Assembly (NCBI GenBank): GCA_009781725.1
Contig: WQVF01000013.1
Coordinates: 1 to 64,000 of the forward strand
DNA length: 64,000 nt
Direction of reading: 5' to 3'
Source: Defluviitaleaceae bacterium
GTDB lineage: Bacteria > Bacillota > Clostridia > Lachnospirales > WQUN01
This document shows positions 31,235-40,626 of the stretch, piece by piece (position 1 is the first letter of the stretch; every line of letters starts with the position of its first letter). The notes beneath the pieces are model-generated. The model saw only the letters and a program-made list of their open reading frames with translations, did no database searches and was not told the DNA's origin. Made by a program: the position numbers and the translations under genes.

Positions 31235-32332
31235 CTATGGCCAAATTGGTTTATTATCGCTTCGAAACTTCTCGCGAGCTGTTTTATCTCGAAAGTCCGG
31301 CATTTCCTGGGGCATGCCTCCTGACTTGATGCTTCGGTCTAATAAAATCCCAACGGTGGACATTGCCACCCCACGATACACATCTAAAAATGGCTGGGTG
31401 CCCGTGCGGATAGCCTGGGCAAAATGGTAATCCACCCAAAAATCTCCACCCCCATGGCCTGCATCTGCGGGCATTGCCACATCGGTAGGAAAATCCGGTA
31501 CATATGCTCGTTCCAATGGTGAATCAAAGGGATTATTCCAATGCTCATGCCATACCCGCACTTGCTCCGGACCAAAATACCCCGGCCCATGGACACTTTC
31601 GGCGGCACCCTTGGTGCCATGTATCCGATAGAAACATGAATGCCCTGGCATTCCGCCGCCGATTAGTCGAAATACCGCCCCTTCTTCCATTTGGACCATC
31701 CCGGCCCAGCCGCCACCTGTCTCACCTGCGGCAAAGCCGGTCACGATTTTTGGCATCAAATCCGTGATGAACATAAGAGGCGCCAATGCATGAGTACAGT
31801 AATACCCCCGTGGCAGCCAAGCGCGCCAATGGTCGGGGGAGGGGATATATGGCGCATACTCCTCTTCTGACATGGGGTGATTATACTCTCCTTCGGCATA
31901 AACGGCCTTGCCTAGTTCCCCGGATAAGTATAGCTTTTTGAGCTCTTGGTTCACCTTGGTATATGGGTAGTTTTCCGCCAGCATATAAATAAGCCCGGTG
32001 TCTTCTACGGCCTCGCAGAGCTCTATTCCTTCGGCGATTGTGAAATTGGAGTTGCATTCGCTCATTACATGTTTGCCTTTTTTCAGTGCCTTAATGGCAA
32101 AAGGAGCGTGCTCGTGGAAATAGTTGGCCAAAATGACCGCGTCCATGTCGTGATTCAGGAATTCGCCATAATCCGAATACCGGGCTACATCTGAGCTTAT
32201 TTCATCTGTATGAAGCCGCTCTTCCCAGCTATCGCAAAGGGCTACCAGCTTCATACCGGTGTGCTTGGCGTTGCCCACAAAGGACATACCCCTGAAAAGG
32301 CCGATTATGCCTACCTTTATCTCTTTAATCAT
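31235..32332 (-). CDS. Gfo/Idh/MocA-family oxidoreductase
   Basis: A 365-aa NAD(P)-dependent sugar or inositol-type dehydrogenase. The N-terminal Rossmann fold starts KVGIIGLFRGMSFVG, and the family marker EKP is replaced by ECN in KKGKHVMSECNSNFTIAEG, so the usual catalytic Lys is absent at that place. The C-terminal alpha/beta domain shows HDxGG-like GHGGGDFWVDYHF. The ATG at 32332 has AGGAG upstream; the upstream in-frame extension runs into a repeat and is rejected. It probably oxidises a sugar released by the neighbouring hydrolases, but the substrate is unknown. Confidence 0.85.
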   Translation of the reverse strand: MIKEIKVGIIGLFRGMSFVGNAKHTGMKLVALCDSWEERLHTDEISSDVARYSDYGEFLNHDMDAVILANYFHEHAPFAIKALKKGKHVMSECNSNFTIAEGIELCEAVEDTGLIYMLAENYPYTKVNQELKKLYLSGELGKAVYAEGEYNHPMSEEEYAPYIPSPDHWRAWLPRGYYCTHALAPLMFITDLMPKIVTGFAAGETGGGWAGMVQMEEGAVFRLIGGGMPGHSCFYRIHGTKGAAESVHGPGYFGPEQVRVWHEHWNNPFDSPLERAYVPDFPTDVAMPADAGHGGGDFWVDYHFAQAIRTGTQPFLDVYRGVAMSTVGILLDRSIKSGGMPQEMPDFRDKTAREKFRSDNKPIWP

Positions 32333-32355
32333 GTCAGCACTCCTGTAAACCTCCA

Positions 32356-32432
32356 CGTCATCCCGGGCTCGACCCGGGATCCCCCGACCTTTGCCTACGC
32401 AGTGGGGATTCCGGGTCAAGCCCGGAATGACG
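32356..32432. repeat. CGTCATCCCGG inverted repeat (family 2)
   Basis: CGTCATCCCGGGCTCGACCC paired with GGGTCAAGCCCGGAATGACG. It fills the gap between the URO-D gene stop and the Gfo-type start, inside an otherwise compact operon. Confidence 0.7.
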
Positions 32433-32455
32433 GAAGGGGGATATTCGTATTTGTG

Positions 32456-33625
32456 TTAGTCATATAACCGTGGAAAGGTTCCTTCCGGGTTTTCCGTTAT
32501 TTCATGAAGCCATGTCATAAACCGGCGCATCCCTTCAAATGTGACATCAGGCTGGATGCCGTGGTCGCCATTGGGGAAGTACCGGCCTTTTTTTATTAAA
32601 TCCCTTTTTTCAAGCACCAGGGACTTTATTGTCCCTTCGTTGCCGGCGTTGACGCATTCCTTTTCTATGCCCCCCAGCATAATAAGCTCTGGGTATCGCT
32701 CTCTTACTCGATATAAATCGTTACCAGACTTTACTTCCCAAGGGAATACAGCGTTAAGCCCATGGGGGATCAAAAGGGGTAGAGCCGGTTCCACAAAACC
32801 GTCGCAATCCAGCAGAAACATGGGAATATCGTTGGCCTTTACCACATCGCCGATTTCCGCGTATGTCTTGGCGCAAAACTTATTAAAATGCTCGCCGGAA
32901 ATAAACATACCATGGTTGTAGCAAAAATCTTCGCTTACAGCTACGACCTCCGGCTTTAATCGTTTAATTAACGGAAACAGAAATGTCCTGTTTTGGTGCC
33001 GTATCCAATCCATATAGTCCATTACCAGCTCCGGGTCGTCATATAAAATGGTGCTGGCCAGATACGGTCCCATTAGATTGCGCATTTGTCCCCAAGTGGC
33101 ACCGCAGGTAATCCATAGGGGCTGGGTTCTGTTATCGTATTTTTTGCAAGCCTCGTCCAGTTCCTCGTCTGTCCAAGGATCCGAAGGGGTGCATAGGTAT
33201 TTGTAATATTCAAAGCTGTCCCGGTCCCGGACATCATAGATAATATGCTCAGGCATACTGTAGGTGATGTCATTGTCTACCACTTGCTTGGTCAGTGCTC
33301 CGGTATTAAATTCGATATATTCAAAGCCGTCTTTGATGGTCTTGGTGCCGGTTATCCCCGGGCTGTATTTTTTTGCCGGATAGAAGTCAATGGATAAGGG
33401 CCCTTCCGTCCCCCAATAATCCTGCCAGCCCTTTAAATTGAATTTATCCATAGCCGCCGGGTCCCAGCAGCCGCCTATATCGGGCATACCTGTGGCCAAA
33501 AGATTATAATAGGCCGACCGCTGACACCCTCCTGCCATGCCCGGTGCCCATGGGAAGCCGATTATCGGTACATAATCCGGCTTTTCGCCTCGGCATACGG
33601 CTATGAAGCGTTCCCTCCGGGTCAT
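32456..33625 (-). CDS. Uroporphyrinogen decarboxylase (URO-D) superfamily protein
   Basis: A 389-aa TIM-barrel protein. It starts TRRERFIAVCRGEKPDYVPI, the usual opening of the URO-D/MtaA-like family, and shows FLLDCDGFVEPALPLLIPHG and LGGIEKECVNAG in the C-terminal half. The context (sugar uptake, oxidoreductase, hydrolases) does not suggest haem synthesis. Non-haem members act as methyltransferases on corrinoid or thiol carriers or have unknown roles, so function is left open. The gene overlaps the nucleotidyltransferase by 4 bases, giving coupled translation. Confidence 0.85.
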   Translation of the reverse strand: MTRRERFIAVCRGEKPDYVPIIGFPWAPGMAGGCQRSAYYNLLATGMPDIGGCWDPAAMDKFNLKGWQDYWGTEGPLSIDFYPAKKYSPGITGTKTIKDGFEYIEFNTGALTKQVVDNDITYSMPEHIIYDVRDRDSFEYYKYLCTPSDPWTDEELDEACKKYDNRTQPLWITCGATWGQMRNLMGPYLASTILYDDPELVMDYMDWIRHQNRTFLFPLIKRLKPEVVAVSEDFCYNHGMFISGEHFNKFCAKTYAEIGDVVKANDIPMFLLDCDGFVEPALPLLIPHGLNAVFPWEVKSGNDLYRVRERYPELIMLGGIEKECVNAGNEGTIKSLVLEKRDLIKKGRYFPNGDHGIQPDVTFEGMRRFMTWLHEITENPEGTFPRLYD

Positions 33626-34443
33626 TGGCTCACAATTTTCCTTTGCAATTCATCCCTTACCTGACGCAAGATAAGGCGTTGTTTTTGTAAAATCTCTACA
33701 TCGGCGGGTGCAGAGAACAGGGACTCCAGGTTTTCCAGTAGTAAGGCCGGGCAGTAGGGTAACTTCTCCAGTGCGGCTCCAATTTTTTTATCCCCGGTAA
33801 AATACACCTTATTTATAGCAAAAATTACCTGGGCCATATTCAGCACCGTTTGGATAACAATTGGCCCGGTATAAATAAAATCCTTACGGGCTATGGCGGA
33901 CTCATAATGGAAATTATCCAGCCATATCCCTGCTCTGTCCATGAAGCACTCGATAATGGACTTGCGAAGCTTCTCGGGGTACACTTTGATTTGCTCCTTG
34001 TACGCCGCCAGCACACCATCAGGGTCCCATATCGGCTTAATAAAATCCAACTCGCTGAGATAGACATAAGTATAGTACCCACCTATGGTCCATATCTCCG
34101 GGAAAATCTCAAACCTACCCTCAAGGGACTCCTCTACGCGCTGTTTTACTCTGGCAACCGTATGAACAGTGGTTTCAACAGGGGTGCCCTTGTAGCGGAA
34201 GTCGATAACACCTCCATAGACAGTCATGTCAAAATCCGGAGTGATATACCAAGGTGCATCTTTATCGGCTACCGTAAGCAGCAAGGCCTGTAGCTCTTCG
34301 TAGGGCAGCACCTCATCCACAAGCAAGTAATAGTCCAAGTCCGAGTGCTCATCGGATACACCTTTGGCGTGAGCTCCTGCAAGAGCAATGGCGCATGGGC
34401 CTATGGACATTTTTTTGTACATTTCGATGATTTCGTTAATCAT
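33622..34443 (-). CDS. Nucleotidyltransferase-fold protein
   Basis: A 273-aa protein with the pol-beta type motif GAHAKGVSDEHSDLDYYLLV near residue 20 (G-x-x-x-G...D-x-D) and a third acidic residue in VIDFRYKGTPVETTVH. The C-terminal ~140 residues are helical, as in aminoglycoside-type adenylyltransferases. It could adenylylate a small molecule or sugar; resistance is not implied by the context. The ATG at 34443 has GGAGG 5 bases upstream. It is in module A, coupled to the URO-D gene. Confidence 0.8.
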   Translation of the reverse strand: MINEIIEMYKKMSIGPCAIALAGAHAKGVSDEHSDLDYYLLVDEVLPYEELQALLLTVADKDAPWYITPDFDMTVYGGVIDFRYKGTPVETTVHTVARVKQRVEESLEGRFEIFPEIWTIGGYYTYVYLSELDFIKPIWDPDGVLAAYKEQIKVYPEKLRKSIIECFMDRAGIWLDNFHYESAIARKDFIYTGPIVIQTVLNMAQVIFAINKVYFTGDKKIGAALEKLPYCPALLLENLESLFSAPADVEILQKQRLILRQVRDELQRKIVSQ

Positions 34444-34477
34444 ATTAGCCTCCATATCATGTATTTTGTTATGCCCC

Positions 34478-34700
34478 TTCCAAAGGAGGGTGAGTCATCG
34501 TTAGGCGTCGGGGGTGTTAGCTTGCGTAGGATGATAGGCTAATCAGCTATAGCACATCGCCAAGCTGGGACCACCCCTCGCCGCCTTCGGCGTCTTTCCC
34601 CTCCCCGGAGGGGAAGTATTATGCACTTCGCATTTAATTCCCCTCCGGGGAGGGGAGGTGCGAAGCACCGGGGGTGGTCTCAGCTTGGCAACATCATACA
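34478..34700. repeat. Two opposed copies of the GC-rich repeat (family 4)
   Basis: The first half runs from CCCCTTCCAAAGGAGG to CCCTCCCCGGAGGGG, and the second starts CCCCTCCGGGGAGGGGAG and reads back through GCACCGGGGGTGGTCTCAGC. The shared words GTTAGCTTGCG/AGCTTGG and ACCCCTCGCCG match the 27931 copy. The region fills the gap between the six-hairpin glycosidase gene and the nucleotidyltransferase gene. Confidence 0.6.
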
Positions 34701-34702
34701 AA

Positions 34703-36613
34703 TTAAGCTGGTGTGTTGCATAAATAACTTATTATTGCCTCAATATTCAACCCGCTTTCCCAAGGCCGTGACCGGCAATTCCACGGTGTATCTCCATCGT
34801 AGTATTCAACCCAAGCAAGGGTTGGGTCAAGGATTGACATCATTTTATTAAGAACATCCTTTGCTGCCGGGTGACCCAGTTTGGTCAAATTAAAGAGCAG
34901 GAAACCATAATCATATCCCAGGGACCGGGTACCCTCTACATGTGAAGGCACATACCCCGTCGCCATAAACTTCTCTACAACGGGCTCTATAAAACGCCGG
35001 ATTTCATCATTGGTAAACATTTCACTGCCCATATGCATTGGCACCATTGCTACAGATGACAATAAAAATCTCTTTTTTGCATCGGCAAATGGCTCCATTA
35101 CGCGGTCCTTGCAATCCGGGCATACATAAAAGCCCCATTCGTTTTTCTCACACCAGGTGAAAACATACTTCCCATCAATATTTAAGTGCGCGTCACACAC
35201 AAAATATCTGAAGTCGGGTTTGCCTGCGAGTTCTTCACGCTTGGGGTTATTGGCGTAGAATAGTCCGTTTTCGACGAAGTTATGTTTATACAGATTTCGG
35301 GTTTCGCCAATAATTTTTTCGTAGGCAATCAGCTTTTCATTGCCGGTTTCTTTGCCATAATCCACAAGCATCTGCCCGGTTTCTATAAAGAGAAGAGTAG
35401 CCTCTGCCGAGCCTTGATACATACAAAACCGGGGGAAGGTATTCCCGGCGATATAAGTCTCATCCCCACTAAACTCAATCATGCCTCCAGCCAGATGGCT
35501 AAGCTGTATTTCAAAGGCAAATTCCAGCATGGGAAGCATCCGCTTAATGAGCTCAGCGTCGCCGGTTTTCTTATAATAGAAAAAGCAGCTAAAAATTATA
35601 TATGCGGGTATTTCCGCCTCATCATTGCCGGAAAACAGCCTTGACCCGTAATTCCCCATGCCCTCGGCATTAAGAATATCCCCATATACCTGCCATTTAT
35701 GGAACCAGAATTCCAAAATAGCCTTGGCTTCGTCCTTATGCCCTAAGGCCAGTAACCCACGTAGCACACCAGTCATGTCTCGGACATAGGCCATTGGATA
35801 ATGATGTCCGGCCATAACTCCGCCGCAGGTGGATTGCTGGGCTTTTATAAGTACCGCAACGCTGTCGATTGTCTCCAGGATTTTACCCCGTAAGGGATGG
35901 CTTGCGGGGATAAGGGATTCGAAATCCCGGCCTTTGTTTTTATATGTGTACCAGTAATCCCTTGTATGGGAAGTAAGCTCATCCTTTGAGGTGGACAGTG
36001 CATTATTAATCGCCTTTACCGTTTCACCATACTCATAATGGCTTCCGATTAATATCCGCCCGGTACCCTTGGAAATATTAATAGCGAACCCATTATCCAA
36101 ATATTCAAGCTTAGCTGCTCCCTCAGCTACAACCAGCATACAAATCTCCCGGTCAGAGGAATAGCCGTCGCCAAAGCGGGTAGATTTATATGTCTTAAAT
36201 AGCGCAGCATCCCGGCTGCCAATGGTTTTATACTTAGGCATAAAATATGCCTGAGTATGATACCCAAGGCCTATCTGGAGTTTGGTTTCCCCATGGGAAT
36301 CTATATCCCGTACAAAAATATTGGAGTCAGGAAGGACATAATCCCACATCTCCCCCAGCATATCCTGCCTGGTAAAAAAGGTATGATGCCATATAGCAGT
36401 TTTAGGCTCGCGCTTAGATTCGCATATTATTTCACGCTCATCTTCGATGGTCACGCCAATCATGCTGGGGGATGTATAAGGAGGGCCGAAAATATGAACT
36501 ATTTCCGGCCCTTCTTCGTATACAAGCATTTCTCCGTTACCTAGTGGATGCTTGCAGCCGTCGTCTTTGTTTTGCTGCCGTATATGGTTATTCCAATGTC
36601 GTATTGCACTCAT
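34703..36613 (-). CDS. Six-hairpin (alpha/alpha-barrel) glycosidase-like protein
   Basis: A 636-aa cytoplasmic protein. The N-terminal ~230 residues are a beta-rich domain. From ~250 to the end the helical pattern and motifs (HHYPMAYVRDMTGVLRGLLA, then ILNAEGMGNYG, EFSGDETYIAG, ASHVEGTRSLGYDYG-like) fit the (alpha/alpha)6 barrel shared by GH15, GH63, GH78 and relatives. The Asp and Glu in YVRDM and SGDET are candidates for catalytic or sugar-binding residues. I cannot fix the family. It has an AGGAGG ribosome binding site and lies between the permeases and the nucleotidyltransferase gene in module A. Confidence 0.7.
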   Translation of the reverse strand: MSAIRHWNNHIRQQNKDDGCKHPLGNGEMLVYEEGPEIVHIFGPPYTSPSMIGVTIEDEREIICESKREPKTAIWHHTFFTRQDMLGEMWDYVLPDSNIFVRDIDSHGETKLQIGLGYHTQAYFMPKYKTIGSRDAALFKTYKSTRFGDGYSSDREICMLVVAEGAAKLEYLDNGFAINISKGTGRILIGSHYEYGETVKAINNALSTSKDELTSHTRDYWYTYKNKGRDFESLIPASHPLRGKILETIDSVAVLIKAQQSTCGGVMAGHHYPMAYVRDMTGVLRGLLALGHKDEAKAILEFWFHKWQVYGDILNAEGMGNYGSRLFSGNDEAEIPAYIIFSCFFYYKKTGDAELIKRMLPMLEFAFEIQLSHLAGGMIEFSGDETYIAGNTFPRFCMYQGSAEATLLFIETGQMLVDYGKETGNEKLIAYEKIIGETRNLYKHNFVENGLFYANNPKREELAGKPDFRYFVCDAHLNIDGKYVFTWCEKNEWGFYVCPDCKDRVMEPFADAKKRFLLSSVAMVPMHMGSEMFTNDEIRRFIEPVVEKFMATGYVPSHVEGTRSLGYDYGFLLFNLTKLGHPAAKDVLNKMMSILDPTLAWVEYYDGDTPWNCRSRPWESGLNIEAIISYLCNTPA

Positions 36614-36670
36614 AGTATCCTCCTGTGGGGTGCCGTCTGAGCGGCTTTACCAGAAATGACAAAATTAAGG

Positions 36671-36824
36671 GGGCTGTCACGCTAAGAATACTGTAATATC
36701 AAGGCTCGTCATCCCGGATTTAATCCGGGATTCCATAACCATTGTCGAAAGGCTGAGAGAATCCCGGGTCAAGCCCGGGATGACGGACTTTTTAATATGC
36801 CCTAATGTGACAGCCCTTTTTTTA
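36671..36824. repeat. Composite CGTCATCCCGG element with outer CTGTCAC arms (family 2)
   Basis: Outer arms GGGCTGTCACGCTA and CTAATGTGACAGCCC enclose CGTCATCCCGGATT and CCCGGGATGACGG, and eight T residues follow on the plus strand. It has the same design as 18981-19123 and sits between the permease stop and the glycosidase start. Confidence 0.75.
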
Positions 36825-36828
36825 TTTT

Positions 36829-37725
36829 CTAGCCCTTTACGGCACCAATCATAATACCCTTGACGAAATACCTCTGCATAAAGGGATAAACCATCATTAT
36901 CGGTATAACAACAATTACAGCCATTGTTACTTGTACAGTAAATGAAGTCATAACCCTCGCCCTGGCAAACTCGGCAGTACCAAGTCCGGTCCGCATCATA
37001 ACGGCAAGAGCCTCTGCCTCAAGGAGTATTTCCATCAGGAATAACTGGATGGTCTTAAGGGCAGGGTCGCTTACCAGGAAAAAGTTATCCTGCCAAGAGT
37101 TCCACTGCCCTACTGCAGAAAATATAGCAACCGTTGCCAAAATAGGTATGCTTAAGGGCATCATTATCCGGTAAAAAATCTTGAAATACCCCGCGCCGTC
37201 AATCAGTGCCGACTCCTCCATTGATGGAGGTATGGATTCCATGTATGTCTTTATTAATATAACATTCCAGGCAGAGATGGCACCGGGTAATACATATAAC
37301 CAAAAACTGTTGTTTAGGTTATATGCCCGCATTACAAGGAACCACGGGATAAGCCCTGCACTTACATACATAGTACCGACGGTCATTCGATACATGAATT
37401 TGCGGAATTTCATCTTGTATTGGGTCATGGTGTAGGCAAACATGGCACTAAAGAATACGGTGAAAAGCGTACCCACAACAGTCCGGGCAGTAGAGATGAA
37501 AAACGCATTGGCAATACCGGGTCGCGTTAAAATCTGCCGGTAATAATCCAAAGTAAAGCCAACGGGCCTCCAGACCACATTACCCCTTTGGACCTCCGCC
37601 GCATCGCTTATAGAAACGATAACCAAATAGTAAAATGGAATCGTGCATATCAACATAAATAGGAAGAAAAACAAACCTGCTGTGATTGAGAATGCCCTAT
37701 CTCCCTTGGTTCTAATTTGAGTCAT
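36829..37725 (-). CDS. Carbohydrate ABC permease, YtcP/MalG type (module A)
   Basis: A 298-aa inner-membrane protein with six predicted helices, first at ~15-40 (ITAGLFFFLFMLICTIPFYY). The EAA cytoplasmic loop that contacts the ATPase reads MEESALIDGAGYFKIFYRIM (~185-205). The C-terminal ending VKGIMIGAVKG is typical of the YtcP branch. The ATG at 37725 follows GGGGAG; the longer open frame starts in the inter-gene region. It partners with the permease encoded upstream and the lipoprotein at 38833. No ATP-binding subunit is encoded in the window, so a shared MsmX-type ATPase is likely. Confidence 0.93.
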   Translation of the reverse strand: MTQIRTKGDRAFSITAGLFFFLFMLICTIPFYYLVIVSISDAAEVQRGNVVWRPVGFTLDYYRQILTRPGIANAFFISTARTVVGTLFTVFFSAMFAYTMTQYKMKFRKFMYRMTVGTMYVSAGLIPWFLVMRAYNLNNSFWLYVLPGAISAWNVILIKTYMESIPPSMEESALIDGAGYFKIFYRIMMPLSIPILATVAIFSAVGQWNSWQDNFFLVSDPALKTIQLFLMEILLEAEALAVMMRTGLGTAEFARARVMTSFTVQVTMAVIVVIPIMMVYPFMQRYFVKGIMIGAVKG

Positions 37726-37798
37726 ACAAATCTCCCCAATAATGGAATAGAATGTGGGACTTCCCCCGCCGCAGGCGGGGAAGTCCCCACTCATGTTT

Positions 37799-38710
37799 TT
37801 AGAATATGGATGTTCCTCTGATTTTCTTTGAGAAAAGATTTGCGCCCGTCAGTAGTGTAAGGCCGATAACCGTCCTTATCATGCCAACCGCGGTTGCAAA
37901 GGCAAAATTATGCCGCACAATTCCCTGCTCGTAGATAAATAAATCAAGCACCATAAGCCTTTCCCTGGTCATGGGATTGGAAAACATGAAATACTGATCA
38001 AATCCACTTGCCAGTATCCAACCGATACTGATTATCAGCAATGTAAAGTATGTTATCGCCAAATTCGGCAATGTAATATACCGCATTTTTGCAAAGCGGC
38101 CTGCGCCGTCAATAGATGCGGCTTCATACTGTTCCTGGTCTATCCCGGCTATGGACGCAAGGTAAATAATCATACTCCAGCCAAGGCCTTTCCATGTGCC
38201 AACAAACCACTGGAAAACCCACTGCCCTGGGCCGCGATTGGCCAAAGGGTTAACAATGGGTAAGCCCAATGACCTGAGCACATTGTTGACCATGCCATCC
38301 CTTGATGCAAACATGGCAAAGAATATCGCATATACTAAAACCCAACTGATAAAATTGGGCAGAGTTGTTGTGGTCTGAATAAATCTCTTGTACTTGGTAC
38401 TGCGGATTTCGTTAAGTAAAATTGCAAATACCATGGGCAGCCAGGATGTAGCAAGGCCAAGCCCGGCCATTACCAAGGTGTTCCTAAGAGCGTTCCACAC
38501 AGTCGGCAGCCGAAATACTTGAAGAAAGTAGAAGAAGCCCACAAACTCCATTTGGGCAAAAGAAAGCCCCGGTCTATACCGGAAAAATGCGATGCTCCAT
38601 CCGGCAAGGGGGACATAATTAAATAAAATAATTGCGATAAAGCAGATACCGCTCATTACATACAGTGAAAAAAAGCGGGGTAGCCGCCATCCTTCTTTCC
38701 GTTTTAACAC
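37799..38710 (-). CDS. Carbohydrate ABC permease, LplB/MalF type (module A)
   Basis: A ~303-aa six-helix membrane protein of the LplB branch, which imports oligosaccharides with its YtcP partner. The EAA loop is YEAASIDGAGRFAKMRYITL (~200). Start choice: an ATG at 38734 has only AAGGA one base away, while the GTG at 38710 has GGGGG 7 bases upstream, so GTG is preferred with moderate confidence. Two intercistronic hairpins separate it from the binding-protein gene. Confidence 0.92.
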   Translation of the reverse strand: MLKRKEGWRLPRFFSLYVMSGICFIAIILFNYVPLAGWSIAFFRYRPGLSFAQMEFVGFFYFLQVFRLPTVWNALRNTLVMAGLGLATSWLPMVFAILLNEIRSTKYKRFIQTTTTLPNFISWVLVYAIFFAMFASRDGMVNNVLRSLGLPIVNPLANRGPGQWVFQWFVGTWKGLGWSMIIYLASIAGIDQEQYEAASIDGAGRFAKMRYITLPNLAITYFTLLIISIGWILASGFDQYFMFSNPMTRERLMVLDLFIYEQGIVRHNFAFATAVGMIRTVIGLTLLTGANLFSKKIRGTSIF

Positions 38711-38751
38711 AGGGGTGCCCCCTTTACATTTCATGTCCTTATACCTACATT

Positions 38752-38807
38752 AAAGGGGGTGTGAGTACCCCCCCTAAGAATCGGGGGGAGGCATAACGCC
38801 ACCCCCC
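38752..38807 (-). promoter_or_regulatory. Two intercistronic hairpins after the binding-protein gene
   Basis: GGGGGGTGGC/GCCTCCCCCC (38807-38783) and AGGGGGGGTACTCACACCCCC (38775-38752) are consecutive stems with no U-run. Such stems after a solute-binding protein gene usually stabilise its mRNA or limit read-through, which explains higher lipoprotein than permease levels. Confidence 0.6.
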
Positions 38808-38832
38808 ATATCGAATTGTAAAGCTTTAAAGA

Positions 38833-40626
38833 CTATGATTCAATTCTTGCTCTTGTCTCATTGACTAAGTTTACAACATATTCAAAGAAATCGTCGGAAC
38901 CAAGTGCGATAAACTCGGCAATAGCAGCATCTCTGATTTGCTCAAATTCTGCCTGTGACCTGGCAAGTACTGCGTCAGCCAGTCTTAGCTCGAGGAGGTC
39001 ATACAAGACGGAGTAAAGTTCTTGTATTGCTGGATCCCAGTCATGCACAGGAGGCAATGCAACAGCAGTATCAAATGTAACATTCTGTACAATACGGCTA
39101 CCGGGAGGCACAAGAGCTTCGACTAAGTTGGCACCGCCAAAGCGTTCAAATACATCGCCTTCTGGCCATGTTACAACTCTGCGGTTGTTAATCGGGGAGT
39201 CACTACCTTGTGATGGGAAGTTACGGCCGGGAAGCATGGAGGAATTGGCTGTACCCGCTGCGTTGATATACTTAAGATTACCATTCCACTCTGCCCAAGT
39301 CATGCCTACATCAAGGCGATTGGTTACGATATCAATAAAGCGGTCTGTCATATACTTTTCGCCTTCATCAGTCCAGCGCCAGTTTTCATATTCACCGGTC
39401 CATTGTGTACCAGTTACAAGAGTTGCAACACCATGTGCGGAATAGAAGAAGTTTATGAGCTCCATTGAGCGTTCGGGGTGTTGGTTGTTGGTTGTAATAA
39501 AGTAGCCCCATCCGCCTCCGCCGACATTGGCACCGCCAATCCTAAAACCACGGGAACCATAAACTGGGATGGGGCCGGTATAACCAGCTTCTTCATATCC
39601 CATTGCCAATAGCTCAGCAGTTGCAAACCAGTTTCCTACCCAACCGATGTTGGAAATAAGAACCTGATTAGTATTGTGTTTTGCTTCCATGGTTGCATAT
39701 GACTGAATTAACCAGTCTGGGTCAACAAGACCACGGTTATTGGCTTGCTGCCAAAAATCCGCTCCAACCCACATGGGAGAAGCCGGGTCAGTAAAGAGGT
39801 TCATTGGCTCAAAGGTTTCTATATCCCAATATACATGGCCGATTTGATGCAAGCCATAAAACTCTGCAAAGGTGTTAGCCACCATAAACTGCATACCCCA
39901 TTCAGCCATTGGTGAGAATGCCATAAATGGAATACCTGCTTCATTAATAGGTTGGAATTCCAGCATTTGCTCTGCTAAATCCATAATTTCATTTGGGTGT
40001 TGAAGCAGAGGATATCCCAATGCTTTAAAGAAATCCCAACGTACATACCAGCCTGACCAAGGACGGTCTGGCATTGATGGAGCATGGAAAACATGGGCAG
40101 GGAGCCCCCACAATGTTCCGTCATTGTCTGGAGGGAAGTTGTTTCTCATAAACTCTAAAGTTGGCTGGTAGTATGTTGTAATATCGGGTGCCAAATCAGC
40201 TACTAAACCATCAAGAGGGATAACGTGCCCGCCCTGCACAAGAACATCAGCATCAGTCAGTGGTCTAAAAATAATGTCTGGTAAGTCACCCGCCGCAAGC
40301 ATTGCCATAAAGCGTTCATCACTTGCGCTCAAGTCCCAATCAATGGTTATATTAAACATATCGTGAAGATATTGTGCTACTGGGTCGGTTTGTACACCAC
40401 TGGCTCCACCAACAGTATGCCACATTGTAAGAGTTACATGCTCAGCAAAGGGGTCATCATCACCTGGGGTGACCTCCTGTTGGTCTTGATTGCCAGTATC
40501 AGCGGCTGGTGTTGGTGTTGCTGCTGTTTCGTCGCCTCCATTACCACGTCCGCATGCTGTAATAAGCAGCAGCGACAAGGCAACAATAAGACAAATTGGT
40601 ACAATTCTCTTGATTGTTAGTTTCAT
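38833..40626 (-). CDS. Sugar-binding lipoprotein (module A)
   Basis: A 597-aa extracellular solute-binding protein. The signal peptide ends in the lipobox LITAC, with Cys25 as the lipidated residue, and is followed by a Thr/Pro/Asp-rich linker to about residue 60. Length and pattern (VTLTMWHTVGG, AAGDLPDIIFRP, DLLELRLADAVLARSQAEFE near the end) fit the LipO/LplA-type large binding proteins that deliver oligosaccharides to LplB/YtcP permeases. It is first of the transport genes in module A. A TTGACA is seen 92-97 bases upstream of the ATG. Confidence 0.93.
   Translation of the reverse strand: MKLTIKRIVPICLIVALSLLLITACGRGNGGDETAATPTPAADTGNQDQQEVTPGDDDPFAEHVTLTMWHTVGGASGVQTDPVAQYLHDMFNITIDWDLSASDERFMAMLAAGDLPDIIFRPLTDADVLVQGGHVIPLDGLVADLAPDITTYYQPTLEFMRNNFPPDNDGTLWGLPAHVFHAPSMPDRPWSGWYVRWDFFKALGYPLLQHPNEIMDLAEQMLEFQPINEAGIPFMAFSPMAEWGMQFMVANTFAEFYGLHQIGHVYWDIETFEPMNLFTDPASPMWVGADFWQQANNRGLVDPDWLIQSYATMEAKHNTNQVLISNIGWVGNWFATAELLAMGYEEAGYTGPIPVYGSRGFRIGGANVGGGGWGYFITTNNQHPERSMELINFFYSAHGVATLVTGTQWTGEYENWRWTDEGEKYMTDRFIDIVTNRLDVGMTWAEWNGNLKYINAAGTANSSMLPGRNFPSQGSDSPINNRRVVTWPEGDVFERFGGANLVEALVPPGSRIVQNVTFDTAVALPPVHDWDPAIQELYSVLYDLLELRLADAVLARSQAEFEQIRDAAIAEFIALGSDDFFEYVVNLVNETRARIES

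Noticed and set aside
33622-34443. Antibiotic-resistance aminoglycoside nucleotidyltransferase
   Set aside because: The fold motif fits, but the gene is translationally coupled to a URO-D gene in a sugar operon and no resistance-specific features are recognised.
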